A DNA stretch of 64,000 nt from the NCBI RefSeq assembly GCF_037201815.1, contig NZ_CP147407.1, positions 1,364,001 through 1,428,000 on the forward strand, written 5' to 3'. The stretch is from Metabacillus sp. FJAT-52054. Its GTDB lineage: Bacteria > Bacillota > Bacilli > Bacillales > Bacillaceae. Shown here piece after piece: positions 52,553 through 61,665 of the stretch. Under the pieces are notes generated by a model. It was not told where the DNA came from, made no database searches, and saw nothing but the letters and a program-made list of their open reading frames with translations. The position numbers and the translations under genes were made by a program. Numbering within the stretch: position 1 is the first letter of the stretch; each line of letters begins with the position of its first letter.

Positions 52553-52590
52553 AAACCCCTGGGTCGCTATGTCCCGGGGGTTTTGTATTT
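52553..52590 (+). terminator. Rho-independent terminator
   Basis: AAACCCCTGGG / CCCGGGGGTTTT stem-loop about 55 nt after the MarR stop. Confidence 0.8.
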
Positions 52591-52633
52591 CCAAACAAAT
52601 ATTTAGAAAAATTATGGACTAGGCTGAATAGTG

Positions 52634-52725
52634 CACAAGGCGTGAGACTTCAAATGGACCAGCCTGACAGATTTGACCCCTCAGGCATTGGGGGAGATGA
52701 GGTTTACCGCCAGCACCTTTGAAGC
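52634..52725 (+). repeat. Decayed copy of the dispersed palindromic repeat
   Basis: AAGGCGTGAGACTTC, CCAGCCTGACAGATTTGACC and GATGAGGTTTACCGCCAGCA follow the order of the repeat split at 14627-16387 with many changes. It occupies much of the 319-bp interval 52498-52816. Confidence 0.6.
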
Positions 52726-52816
52726 AAGAGCATACTGGGAGGAAGCTAGCAAAGACCTATCAGATTTCAAAGCATTGATAGCGGGTTTAATATCTGCTTG
52801 CTGGACAGGGCAATTG

Positions 52817-53635
52817 TTAAGTTCGGAAAAGCAGTCTTTTCAACAAGAGGCTGCAGCCTATGAAAAACAAATGGGTTGCTGCCAGGGATACGGCATCTGT
52901 GGAGTTATGGATTGTTAAAATGTGCAGCCTTAAGAGTAAGCAGTCTGCCAGTAATATACTGAGGAAGTACAGAATTTTCCAAGATAAACGGCGGGAATAA
53001 GGAATTGCTGTATATAATATTGATATGAAAATGCTGTAAATTCCATTTGCAAAGGTATGATCTCTGCTGTTTTCTGCGAATAGTCCAGTCATAAAAATAA
53101 CAGTTGGCTGCAGAGCGTAAAGAAGCCAAGTTATAGTGATGGAAATAGTGATCATACAGACATATTGGGTGAGGATGATGACGAGCCGAAGCTCCTTTTT
53201 TAACAGACTGTACCATGCTTTGGATATATAAAATAAGACTGGAATTAGAAAGAACGTGTAGTACGTCCTCCACCAATGATGCTCATAAATATCAAGGGTG
53301 AGAAACAGAATCTCAATTAATGAAAAAAAAAGAGCAAATCCTGCCGTATATCGGGCCTTAATATTGTATATGGAACCAAAAGTGGCTGCTATTGGTACGG
53401 AAAGCCCCTGGCTGAAGATTGATCCAAATGTACTGTCGATAAATGAATCCCTGAAAACATTAGGTTTGTAAATGTAACAGTTAAATAAAACGTAGACGAT
53501 GAGTTCGAATAAATAGCAAAGACCAGAATTAAAGAGCCATAAAATGAGAGAACCTCTCTTGTCTTTAATCAGGCAAACAGCAAATAATCCAACTGAAAAG
53601 ACCAAAATGAGTAGATACCCGAAAATATTAGGCAT
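52817..53635 (-). CDS. Multi-span membrane protein, unknown
   Basis: A 272-aa hydrophobic protein with about eight transmembrane helices and aromatic-rich loops (YEHHWWRTYYTFFLIP). Similar undefined membrane proteins (for example the CBO0543 type) are common in Bacillaceae; I am not certain of the family. ATG 53635 has a weak GGGAG site; an upstream in-frame ATG (53698) would add a polar lead with no binding site. Confidence 0.6.
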   Translation of the reverse strand: MPNIFGYLLILVFSVGLFAVCLIKDKRGSLILWLFNSGLCYLFELIVYVLFNCYIYKPNVFRDSFIDSTFGSIFSQGLSVPIAATFGSIYNIKARYTAGFALFFSLIEILFLTLDIYEHHWWRTYYTFFLIPVLFYISKAWYSLLKKELRLVIILTQYVCMITISITITWLLYALQPTVIFMTGLFAENSRDHTFANGIYSIFISILYTAIPYSRRLSWKILYFLSILLADCLLLRLHILTIHNSTDAVSLAATHLFFIGCSLLLKRLLFRT

Positions 53636-53800
53636 ATAGCAAGTCTCCCGAATATAGACATTACAGATAGTGTGAGCAATAGACGCCATTTTAAACAAAA
53701 TACTCTTTAAAAGGAAGAATGAGACTATTTACCCTTCATATATGCAGGATTTTGACGATAGAAAGAATATAATCTGTTTTAAGAAAGGAGGGAGAGCCTT

Positions 53801-55483
53801 GTGAATCCAATGTCTCCTGAGTTCAAAGCAGAAGTCAACAAACCAGTCCAGGAAAGGGATAACTCCTTTGAATATCTGTATAAATATCATCCGGATGCGA
53901 TTTTGCGAATCGACTGCAGCGGCATGATTTTGTATGCCAATGATTCTGCGTCGGAATTGTTCAATCGGCCGCAAGATGGATTTTCGGGCAGTCACTACTC
54001 CTCCATTCTGACGAAAAGCGAATGGCAGAAGGAAATTTCTCACACGAATGAAGCCTATTTTCCTCATACAAGAGAAATTATTCTACAAGGAGAAAGAATC
54101 TGTAAAGTAACATCCGTCCCTATCCTCCTTGAAGGGACCATTCAAGGGTTCTTCCTCAATTTTCGTGATGTGACCGAGATGAAACGGGCGGAAGAAAAGA
54201 TTGCCCATTCTTCCTATTATGATGAATTGACGATGCTTCCAAACGACCGCATGGTAATGGAAAAGCTTGAATATATCACATCTCAGGAAATCGAGCGGAC
54301 TGCTATAATAAAAGTTAATATTGATCGTTTTAAATATATCAATGAAATGTTTGGCAAAAGAACAGGCGATGCCATTATTCGTGAAATTGGCGGGGAATTG
54401 CGGAAGCTCGTGCCGAAGCAATTTTTTGTTGGCAGGTTTTTCAACGATGAATTTGTTGTAATTGCACATCGCCTCCAAGATACTGACTTTTTCTATACAA
54501 TCGCCGGTGAGATGGCAAAGGCTTTTAAGAAACGGTATATCATAGATGACCAGGAATATCATGTTCAGGTCAGTTTTGGCGTGGCGATTTATCCAGATCA
54601 TGGAACACACCCGGATATGCTTTTGAAAAAAAGTGACCTTGCCTTAAAGATCAGCAAGGAATCAGCACTTGGCAGATACAATGAAGAGAAAAGCCAGGAA
54701 ATAGAAAGACGTTATTTTTTACAAAAAGAACTCATGCACGCCTTAAGACGGAATGAATTTCTTCTCTATTATCAGCCTCAGTTTGATACAAGGACGAATC
54801 AAATTACAGGAATGGAGGTTCTCCTTAGATGGAATCATCCGGCACTGGGTATTATTTCGCCTGCTGAGTTCATCCCGATTGCGGAAGAGACGGGTCTGAT
54901 TATTGATATTGGGAAATGGAGCATGCAGGAGGCCTGCCGCCAGCTGCGGCATTGGCAGAAAACCAAGTCTCCGGACTTGCGGCTGAGTATGAATTTATCC
55001 GTCAAACAATTTTATCAGCCTGATTTGGTGCCGATGGTAACTAATGTTCTCCGGGATAACAGTATTATTCCGGAACATTTCGAGCTCGAGTTTACAGAAA
55101 GCCTGTCAATGCATAATAGTGAGACCTTTATCAGAACTATACGTGAGCTGAAAAATATCAAAATTCATTTGAGTATTGATGATTTTGGAACAGGTTATAG
55201 TTCTCTGAGTTATTTAACTCAGCTTCCACTGGATAAAATTAAAATCGACCGGAGCTTTGTCCATAACATGCTGAGCAGCAAGCAGGATGAAATCGTAATT
55301 AAAGCGATTATCGGTTTGGCTGAAAATTTGGGGCTTCAAATGATTGCAGAAGGGGTCGAATCAGAAGTGCAGGCTGCATTTTTAGAAGCCCATGGCTGTC
55401 ATCATATGCAGGGGTTCTTATTCAGCAGGCCCCTCCCCCACGACCAAATTACTGAAATGCTGAGCAAACAATATATTTCCTAA
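53801..55483 (+). CDS. PAS-GGDEF-EAL protein with degenerate GGDEF (YkoW-like)
   Basis: A 560-aa soluble signalling protein. PAS domain (about 20-120), GGDEF domain (about 135-295) whose signature is RFFNDEF rather than GGDEF, so cyclase activity is unlikely, and EAL domain (about 305-555). The EAL domain has EVL in place of EAL, plus NLSVKQF, ELEFTES, IDDFGTGYSSLSYL, KIDRSF and AEGVES, which retains the metal-binding residues. It is probably a c-di-GMP phosphodiesterase with a PAS sensor. The GTG start follows AAAGGAGGGAG. Stops of this gene and ligD overlap by 4 nt. Confidence 0.88.
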   Translation: MNPMSPEFKAEVNKPVQERDNSFEYLYKYHPDAILRIDCSGMILYANDSASELFNRPQDGFSGSHYSSILTKSEWQKEISHTNEAYFPHTREIILQGERICKVTSVPILLEGTIQGFFLNFRDVTEMKRAEEKIAHSSYYDELTMLPNDRMVMEKLEYITSQEIERTAIIKVNIDRFKYINEMFGKRTGDAIIREIGGELRKLVPKQFFVGRFFNDEFVVIAHRLQDTDFFYTIAGEMAKAFKKRYIIDDQEYHVQVSFGVAIYPDHGTHPDMLLKKSDLALKISKESALGRYNEEKSQEIERRYFLQKELMHALRRNEFLLYYQPQFDTRTNQITGMEVLLRWNHPALGIISPAEFIPIAEETGLIIDIGKWSMQEACRQLRHWQKTKSPDLRLSMNLSVKQFYQPDLVPMVTNVLRDNSIIPEHFELEFTESLSMHNSETFIRTIRELKNIKIHLSIDDFGTGYSSLSYLTQLPLDKIKIDRSFVHNMLSSKQDEIVIKAIIGLAENLGLQMIAEGVESEVQAAFLEAHGCHHMQGFLFSRPLPHDQITEMLSKQYIS

Positions 55484-57312
55484 CCGTTTCCCCTAATAAA
55501 TGAAATGATTTTAGAGACTGTTTCGTCTTGAGGGCTATGAAAATAGTGCTTGAGCGGGCAGCCTCTTTTTTTTAGATGGTCAAAAATGGTTGCAATCGTA
55601 TAATTCATAGGTGTAAGACCTTCAGTTACTTCCTCCCATAAAAGGGGAGCGGCGATACAGGCTCCTTCAGCACCTCTGGGAGAATATGGGGCAATGATGG
55701 TCTTACCTTCTGCGTGCTGAAGAAAATCTACGTAAAGCTTGTCTCCGCGGTTCTTTTTCAAGCGCTCAGTTGTGAATTTTTCAGGGAACTGTTTTGTTAA
55801 AAAGTCAGCGAAAAATGCTGTAAACAATCTTGTATCGCTAAAGCTCAAATCTTTACCGGAAAGCGGGATGTGGATTTGAATGCCTTTTCCGCCTGAGAGT
55901 TTAGGGAAGGAATCAAGATTAAATTCCCTGAATAGCTTTTCAAGCTGCTTTGCGGCAAAAATTGCGAGCTCAAATTCGTCCCTTGAAGGCGGATCAAGAT
56001 CAAAAACAATTTCCATAGGATGGGAATCTGAAATTCTCTGGAAGGGCAAATGGAATTCCAGAGCAAGCTGATTGCCAAGCCAAATTAAGTCCGATAGAAA
56101 CTCACAGCGCATATAATCAATGCCATCAGCACGGGCCGATTGAATAAAATCGGGGGCGTAATCGGGCTTGTTCTTCTGGTAAAATCGTTCTCCGGCAGAA
56201 CCATGAGGATAACGGATTAGCGTCAGTGTCCGATTTCTTAAAAGAGGCAGCATATATGGAGCAATATTTAATAAGTAAAGGATATATTGAAGCTTATTAA
56301 TTGCTGGTTCATTCCAAATAGGCTTATCCGTGTGGGTGAGCTGAACCTCATGATGAATGGGTGCTGCATCCAGCTGAAATTGTTCCCAAGTGCATTGCGC
56401 AGGATCTGCTTTGAAGTTGAATGAAGCAAAGGATGGTTCCCTAAGCTGTTCTTTGTAAAAAGAAAGGAAATTAACATAAACGCAAATAGCAGGTGCAACC
56501 TGATAAACCTGGCCGCTAGAGGAAGAAGCGTTCTTTTTAATTGTTTGAATAAGAGCCTCTCGTTCCTGTCCGGTTATTCCATGCGAAAATGAGCCAAGCG
56601 AGAATACCTGGCCATTTTTGAACAGCCCTGTATTAAAATATCCGTTTTTTTCATCGTATCCTGTAATAAAAAGGGTGGACCTTCTATAGTTCTTTACCTT
56701 TTTCCATGTTTCCGTTCTTGCCCCAGCTGTCCATTTCCCATTTTTGTGCTTTGCCACGATTCCTTCTGCTCCGTGAAGTTCAATGAGTCCCCATAGATGA
56801 CTTGCCTTCTTATAGGAGGGGACCATTTGGAGAAGTTCAGCAGAGTCCGCAGATGTATGAATGGGAAGCTTCAGCTCTTTGAAAAATACCTCGAGCTGTC
56901 CTTTCCTTAGAGAATAAGGTTCGTTCATAAGCGATCTTCCCTTGTAGTGAAGCAAATCGAATACAAGCAGCTTGCACGGATCATTAGCAGAAGCTTGCTG
57001 AATTCGATTCGCTGATTTCAAACGTCCTCTTACTTGAATATCCATAAAATCAGCGGAAAGAGATGAACGGAGTGAAGCGAGTTCACCATCTAGAGTAACC
57101 GGGAGGAACGGCTGGATAGAAGGCATGAGCTTATGGACAAACTCTAAAATTTCCGGAAAAAGAATACTTAAATCCTTTCCATTCCGGCTGATGAGAGTGA
57201 TGAAGTCCCTTTCTATGTATAAAATGGCGCGAAAGCCATCATACTTCACTTCGTAAGCCCATTCGGGTCCTGCCGGAAGCTCAGAGGCGAGGACAGGGAG
57301 CATCGGTTTCAA
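55480..57312 (-). CDS. ligD: ATP-dependent DNA ligase LigD (ligase plus polymerase domains)
   Basis: A 610-aa NHEJ ligase. The N-terminal ligase domain has the adenylation Lys in EVKYDGFRAIL (about residue 24) and the nucleotidyltransferase motifs TLDGEL and GAEGIVAKH. The C-terminal primase-polymerase domain (about 320-600) has FDLDPPSRDEF with the catalytic acidic pair and SGGKGIQIHIPL. The phosphoesterase domain of mycobacterial LigD is absent, as in B. subtilis YkoU. The TTG start at 57312 follows GAGGTGA. With Ku (57885-58745) it repairs double-strand breaks in spores or stationary cells. Confidence 0.94.
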   Translation of the reverse strand: MKPMLPVLASELPAGPEWAYEVKYDGFRAILYIERDFITLISRNGKDLSILFPEILEFVHKLMPSIQPFLPVTLDGELASLRSSLSADFMDIQVRGRLKSANRIQQASANDPCKLLVFDLLHYKGRSLMNEPYSLRKGQLEVFFKELKLPIHTSADSAELLQMVPSYKKASHLWGLIELHGAEGIVAKHKNGKWTAGARTETWKKVKNYRRSTLFITGYDEKNGYFNTGLFKNGQVFSLGSFSHGITGQEREALIQTIKKNASSSSGQVYQVAPAICVYVNFLSFYKEQLREPSFASFNFKADPAQCTWEQFQLDAAPIHHEVQLTHTDKPIWNEPAINKLQYILYLLNIAPYMLPLLRNRTLTLIRYPHGSAGERFYQKNKPDYAPDFIQSARADGIDYMRCEFLSDLIWLGNQLALEFHLPFQRISDSHPMEIVFDLDPPSRDEFELAIFAAKQLEKLFREFNLDSFPKLSGGKGIQIHIPLSGKDLSFSDTRLFTAFFADFLTKQFPEKFTTERLKKNRGDKLYVDFLQHAEGKTIIAPYSPRGAEGACIAAPLLWEEVTEGLTPMNYTIATIFDHLKKRGCPLKHYFHSPQDETVSKIISFIRGNG

Positions 57313-57366
57313 TTAAATCACCTCGGATAATATGTGAGAAGCGGGAATAAGAAAGGAGCCAAATCA

Positions 57367-57888
57367 ATGAAAAAAGCTGTATTTCTTGATCGGGACGGGG
57401 TCATAAATGAAGTGCTGACCGACAGAGTTAAATTTGTAAACCGTCCAGATCAGTTTTATCTTTTGGACTGTGCAGGTGAGGCCGTAAAACTGTTGAATGA
57501 TCACGGCTACCTCGTATTCGTTGTAACCAATCAGGGCGGCGTTGGACTTGGGTTTATGACAGAGTACCAGCTGAATCAAGTGCACAATGAGATGATCCGC
57601 CAGATTGCTGAAAAAGGAGGAGTCATCCAGGAAACGGCGAGCTGCACACACGTTCCAAACAGCGGCTGTCTTTGCCGAAAACCGGAGCCGGGAATGATTC
57701 TTTCGCTTGCTGAGCGCTTTAAAATCGACCTTTCCCGCTCCTACATGATCGGCGATCGGGAGCCGGATATGTCTGCCGGGAAAAGCGCAGGTACTCATGT
57801 TTTATTTATCGGCAATCAGCCCGGCTTGGGGGAAGCCCAATTTCCGACGCTTTGGGAGGCAGCGCAATGGATTGTTTTGAAAAATTAA
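57367..57888 (+). CDS. HAD-superfamily phosphatase, GmhB/histidinol-phosphatase-like
   Basis: A 173-aa HAD-IIIA hydrolase. Motif I FLDRDGVINE with the two catalytic Asp (residues 7 and 9), motif II VVTNQGGV, a zinc-loop-like block CTHVPNSGCLCRKPEPGM (three Cys and one His) and motif III MIGDREPDMSAGKSAG. Family members remove the C7 phosphate of heptose bisphosphate or act on histidinol phosphate; substrate open. It lies between ligD and ku on the opposite strand and its stop overlaps that of ku by 4 nt. AAAGGAG precedes ATG 57367. Confidence 0.88.
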   Translation: MKKAVFLDRDGVINEVLTDRVKFVNRPDQFYLLDCAGEAVKLLNDHGYLVFVVTNQGGVGLGFMTEYQLNQVHNEMIRQIAEKGGVIQETASCTHVPNSGCLCRKPEPGMILSLAERFKIDLSRSYMIGDREPDMSAGKSAGTHVLFIGNQPGLGEAQFPTLWEAAQWIVLKN

Positions 57889-58745
57889 GCCTTTTTCCTT
57901 GCTGTCCGCTTCTTTTTCCCTGCTGAGGCGGGTTCTTTATTGGATTCTGCTGCAGGTTCCTTTGCTTTTTTCGGTTTAGATTTTTCAATGCTTGCCTGAA
58001 GCTGGCTCATCAGATCGACCACATTTTCTCTTGGGGCATCTTCAGGAACGGCAGTCCCTTCATTTTGATTGATTTTGCTTTGGATCAAGCGGAGCATAGC
58101 CTCTCTGTAATCATCTTTGTACTGCTGCGGATCAAACTCTGCTGTGAGCTGATCAATCAGCATCATAGCCGTATCGAGCTCTTTTTTCTGTATATCAGTT
58201 TGTGCTGGAACAGATGGGACTTCTTCTGCAGAACGGACTTCATCCGGATAATGGATTGTTTCCATAACGAGGCAATTTTTATAAACCCTGACAACCGCCA
58301 TTTGCTGCTTGGACCGAATGGTCATTTCGGCAATCCCTATTTTTCCTGATTGCTTTAGGGCCTCCCTTAATAAAGCATAAGCCTTTGAACCGTTATCTCC
58401 AGGACCTAAGAAATAACTCCTGTTGAAGTAGATGGGATCAATATCTTCCAGTTTTACAAAATCAATAATATCAACGGCCTTATCTGCATGCTCCTCCTTC
58501 ATATCCTTTAAGTCTTCTTCTGATAAAATGACAAATTTTCCTTTCACATATTCATATCCTTTGACGATGTCATCTGCTTCAAGTTCACGGTCGCAATTCG
58601 GGCATTTTTTTTCATATTTGATTGGTGTATGGCATTCTTTATGAAGACTTCTTAATTTTATGTCCTTATCCTCCGTTGCTGCATAGAGCTTCACTGGAAT
58701 GTTAACTAAGCCAAACCGAATGGAACCCTTCCACATCGTATGCAT
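57885..58745 (-). CDS. ku: Ku DNA end-binding protein
   Basis: A 286-aa bacterial Ku homologue that rings DNA ends and recruits LigD. The N-terminal MWKGSIRFGLVNIPVKLYAATEDKDIKLRSLHKECHTPIKYEKKCPNC and the central beta-barrel (FNRSYFLGP, KSYALLREAL-like) are typical. The C-terminal about 45 residues are Lys/Ala-rich, as in Ku with DNA-tethering tails. The start at 58745 follows GAGGAGG; a slightly upstream ATG would overlap that site. In B. subtilis ykoV/ykoU are adjacent on one strand; here a HAD gene intervenes. Confidence 0.95.
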   Translation of the reverse strand: MHTMWKGSIRFGLVNIPVKLYAATEDKDIKLRSLHKECHTPIKYEKKCPNCDRELEADDIVKGYEYVKGKFVILSEEDLKDMKEEHADKAVDIIDFVKLEDIDPIYFNRSYFLGPGDNGSKAYALLREALKQSGKIGIAEMTIRSKQQMAVVRVYKNCLVMETIHYPDEVRSAEEVPSVPAQTDIQKKELDTAMMLIDQLTAEFDPQQYKDDYREAMLRLIQSKINQNEGTAVPEDAPRENVVDLMSQLQASIEKSKPKKAKEPAAESNKEPASAGKKKRTARKKA

Positions 58746-58894
58746 ACATTTTTCCTCCTCGATCATTTATTCCTGAATGCATCATCTAAGTGAATCCTCC
58801 TGATTGAGGTTTCATTTTATAGTTCTAGTTTGTATACGTTCACATGGTATGATGAATGAAAAAATATGCAAAATCAGGAAGAGGAGGGAACAAC

Positions 58895-59959
58895 ATGAAA
58901 AAATGTTTCATTACAGGTTTCCCGGGCTTCATATCCAGGGAATTAATTAAAGAAGCCGTTCAGCAAAATCTTTTCGATTATTATTATGTGCTGGTGCTGC
59001 CGGAATTTGCGGAGCGTGCAGACAAAGAACTAAATCTCCTTGCAGGAGGTAAGGCAGAGGTTGTAACCGGAGATATAACAAAAGAGGGATTGAATATAAA
59101 CCCAGGCATTTTAAAGGGTCTTGAGCAGGAAGTAACTCATGTATTTCATCTGGCAGCTATATATGACCTGGGTGTAGATGAGGAATTTGCAAAAAAGGTA
59201 AATGTAACAGGGACAGAGAATGTTATAGAATGGGCGCTTACACTCAACTTGAAATGCTTTACATACTTCAGTACCGCTTATGTGTCCGGCAAGAGGACAG
59301 GAGAAGTTTTTGAAGAGGATTTAGAGGAGCATAGCTTCAAAAACCATTATGAATCAACGAAGTATATGGCCGAAAAACTCGTCAGGACACGGATGAATAA
59401 AATGCCGGTTGTTATTATCAGACCGGGTATTGTCACCGGGAATTCGAAAACAGGTGAAACGAGTAAGTTTGATGGCCCCTATTATATGCTCAATATGTTC
59501 AGTAAGCTTAAGTTCCTTCCTGCTACACCAAGAATAGGGAAGGGGAATGTATTGTTTAATACGGTGCCTGTCGACTTTCTGGTGAGCGCTGTCCTCTATT
59601 TATCTTTAAGGAAAGAGGCTGCGGGCCATACGTTCCATGTGACAGATCCGAACCCCGGAACAATTGGCGAACTGTATGATCTCTTTTTAAAAGAGCTGCT
59701 GAACAGGAAAGCCAAGGGGAGCATTCCTCCCGGTGCTGCAAAATTAGGCCTGTCTTCGAAGGCTGTTTGCAATTGGCTCGGCACTCGCAAAGAAGCCCTC
59801 GATTACTTTCAGTATGATGTGCGCTATGACTGCTCCAATTTACTGCACCATTTGGAAGGGTCAGGGATTGATTGTCCAAATATAAGGGAATACGGACATA
59901 AACTCGTTCATTACTATAAAGAAACCCAATTTGCCAAGGAGGAGAAAATTCATGCTTAA
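58895..59959 (+). CDS. NAD(P)-binding extended SDR/acyl-reductase-like protein
   Basis: A 354-aa Rossmann-fold protein. The N-terminal FITGFPGFISRELIKEA corresponds to the nucleotide-binding TGxxGxxG (modified to TGFPGFI). VFHLAAIYDL, the catalytic-type YFSTAYVSG and YESTKYMAEKL (YxxxK) and IIRPGIVTG are typical of extended SDRs and of the reductase domains that release thioester-bound acyl chains (thioester reductase, fatty acyl-CoA reductase). ATG 58895 follows GAGGAGGG. It overlaps the next gene by 8 nt, a tightly coupled pair with an aldehyde dehydrogenase. Substrate unknown; a long-chain aldehyde is plausible. Confidence 0.82.
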   Translation: MKKCFITGFPGFISRELIKEAVQQNLFDYYYVLVLPEFAERADKELNLLAGGKAEVVTGDITKEGLNINPGILKGLEQEVTHVFHLAAIYDLGVDEEFAKKVNVTGTENVIEWALTLNLKCFTYFSTAYVSGKRTGEVFEEDLEEHSFKNHYESTKYMAEKLVRTRMNKMPVVIIRPGIVTGNSKTGETSKFDGPYYMLNMFSKLKFLPATPRIGKGNVLFNTVPVDFLVSAVLYLSLRKEAAGHTFHVTDPNPGTIGELYDLFLKELLNRKAKGSIPPGAAKLGLSSKAVCNWLGTRKEALDYFQYDVRYDCSNLLHHLEGSGIDCPNIREYGHKLVHYYKETQFAKEEKIHA

Positions 59960-61478
59960 AGCCATTAACCCTGCAACAGGTTCTGAGATTAAAGAAATCG
60001 AGGAGGTTCAGCTGAGTCAAGCTGGACGGATTTTCCAACAGGCAGAGCACGCACAAAAAGAGTGGCAGGAGAAATCCTTAAAAGAGAGGCTTGCTTACTA
60101 TAAAACGCTTCGCCTGCTTATGGCTTCAAAACTGGACCAAATCACGACAATCATTCATGCGGATACGGGGAAACCGAAAGCGGAGGCGCTGGCTACTGAT
60201 ATTATGCCGGTTATTGACTCAATCCAGCACCTGGAGAAAACAGCCGAAACCGTATTGGGGAGGCAAAACCAGACAACCCCCGTCCTTTTTTGGGGCAAGA
60301 AAAGCTATATTGAATATATGGCTAGAGGAACGGTTCTGATCATTTCACCATGGAATTACCCGCTTCAGCTGGCGATGGTCCCGGTATTGAGTGCGCTCGC
60401 AGGGGGAAACTCGGTCATTTTAAAGCCTTCCGAAATAACCCCGCTAACTGGTAAACTGATTGAGCTGTTATTTAAAGAAGCGGGATTCCCGGAAGGTATT
60501 GTTCAGGTCGCGCAGGGCGGCAAGGAACTGGGAGAAGCGCTTGTGAAGGAAAAACCGGATTATATCTTTTTTACCGGCTCTGTTAAAACCGGGAAAATAA
60601 TTCAGGAGCAGGCTGCAAAGGATCTTATTCCAACTACACTGGAACTGGGGGGGAAAGATCCGCTGATTGTATTTGATGATGCGAACCTCGACAGGGCAGC
60701 AAAAGCGGCAGTGTGGGGAGCATTTACAAATAGCGGCCAGGTATGCATGAGTACGGAGAGGGTTTACGTGCAGCGTGCAGTTTATCAGACATTTGTGAGG
60801 AAAGTACAGGAGCTGACCATGAATTTGAAGCAGGGATCCTCTTTAAATGATGATATTGGATCCATGACTTTCCCGCATCAGGTTGACGTTGTCAAGAAGC
60901 AGGTCGCTGATGCAGTGAACAATGGAGCTAAACTTGCAGCGGGCTGCATCCCGGCGGAATGGGAAGAGGACAGCATGTTTATAAAACCTATGGTTCTGAT
61001 TGACGTCAATCAGGATATGGAGATCATGCAGGAGGAAACATTCGGCCCGGTCATGCCGATTATGCCTTTTGATACGGAAGAAGAAGCCGTTGAGCTTGCA
61101 AATGGGACAATTTATGGCTTGAATGCGAGCGTCTGGTCGTCAGATATTGAGAGGGCTGAACGAGTAGTATCGAAGCTTGTTACGGGAAATGCAGTTGTAA
61201 ATGATGTTATGCTGACCGTTATGAATCCAAATCTCCCATTCGGAGGGGCGAAGCAAAGCGGAATTGGCCGGTACCATGGAGAAGGCGGCCTGAGAATCTT
61301 CTGCCACGAGAAGTCCGTTATGACGGACACGGGGAAACGCAGCTCCGAAATTCAATGGTATCCGTATCGCGGGAAATACAAACCATATAAAGTTCTCTTC
61401 CAAACTGTGTTCGGTTCCGATAAAAACTGGAAAGCCGCAGCGAAAGCATATCGGGAAATTATGAAACAATCTAAATAA
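59952..61478 (+). CDS. Aldehyde dehydrogenase with extended C-terminus
   Basis: A 508-aa ALDH. Catalytic Glu in LELGGKDP (about residue 232) and Cys in NSGQVCMSTERV (about 266), Rossmann block ISPWNYPLQLAMVPVLSALAGG, and GGAKQSGIGRYHGEGGLRIFCHEKSVM. The C-terminal about 55 residues are basic and aromatic (YPYRGKYKPYKVLF), seen in membrane-associated fatty or carotenoid aldehyde dehydrogenases. ATG 59952 follows AAGGAGGA and overlaps the stop of the upstream reductase, so the two should act in one pathway. Confidence 0.88.
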   Translation: MLKAINPATGSEIKEIEEVQLSQAGRIFQQAEHAQKEWQEKSLKERLAYYKTLRLLMASKLDQITTIIHADTGKPKAEALATDIMPVIDSIQHLEKTAETVLGRQNQTTPVLFWGKKSYIEYMARGTVLIISPWNYPLQLAMVPVLSALAGGNSVILKPSEITPLTGKLIELLFKEAGFPEGIVQVAQGGKELGEALVKEKPDYIFFTGSVKTGKIIQEQAAKDLIPTTLELGGKDPLIVFDDANLDRAAKAAVWGAFTNSGQVCMSTERVYVQRAVYQTFVRKVQELTMNLKQGSSLNDDIGSMTFPHQVDVVKKQVADAVNNGAKLAAGCIPAEWEEDSMFIKPMVLIDVNQDMEIMQEETFGPVMPIMPFDTEEEAVELANGTIYGLNASVWSSDIERAERVVSKLVTGNAVVNDVMLTVMNPNLPFGGAKQSGIGRYHGEGGLRIFCHEKSVMTDTGKRSSEIQWYPYRGKYKPYKVLFQTVFGSDKNWKAAAKAYREIMKQSK

Positions 61479-61522
61479 CAAGAATGGGCAGTAAGGCAAG
61501 CCCTGCAGAATAAAAATGTAAG

Positions 61523-61563
61523 AAATGAAACTCAAGCTCGCTACGTGAACTTGGGTTTCATTT
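61523..61563 (+). terminator. Rho-independent terminator
   Basis: ATGAAACTCAAG / CTTGGGTTTCAT stem (with mismatch) followed by TTTT, after the aldehyde dehydrogenase gene. Confidence 0.75.
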
Positions 61564-61665
61564 TCCCCCTCAGGATTGTTTTTTTGGAACAGAAGGGGGG
61601 AGACTGCATTTCCCAAGTATACAGCTGGAAACTTAATACATTGCACTGAATCATTTTAAGCAGCT

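Noticed and set aside
52673-52918. 81-codon plus-strand frame
   Set aside because: It begins inside the decayed repeat and runs antisense into the end of the membrane-protein gene; no binding site.
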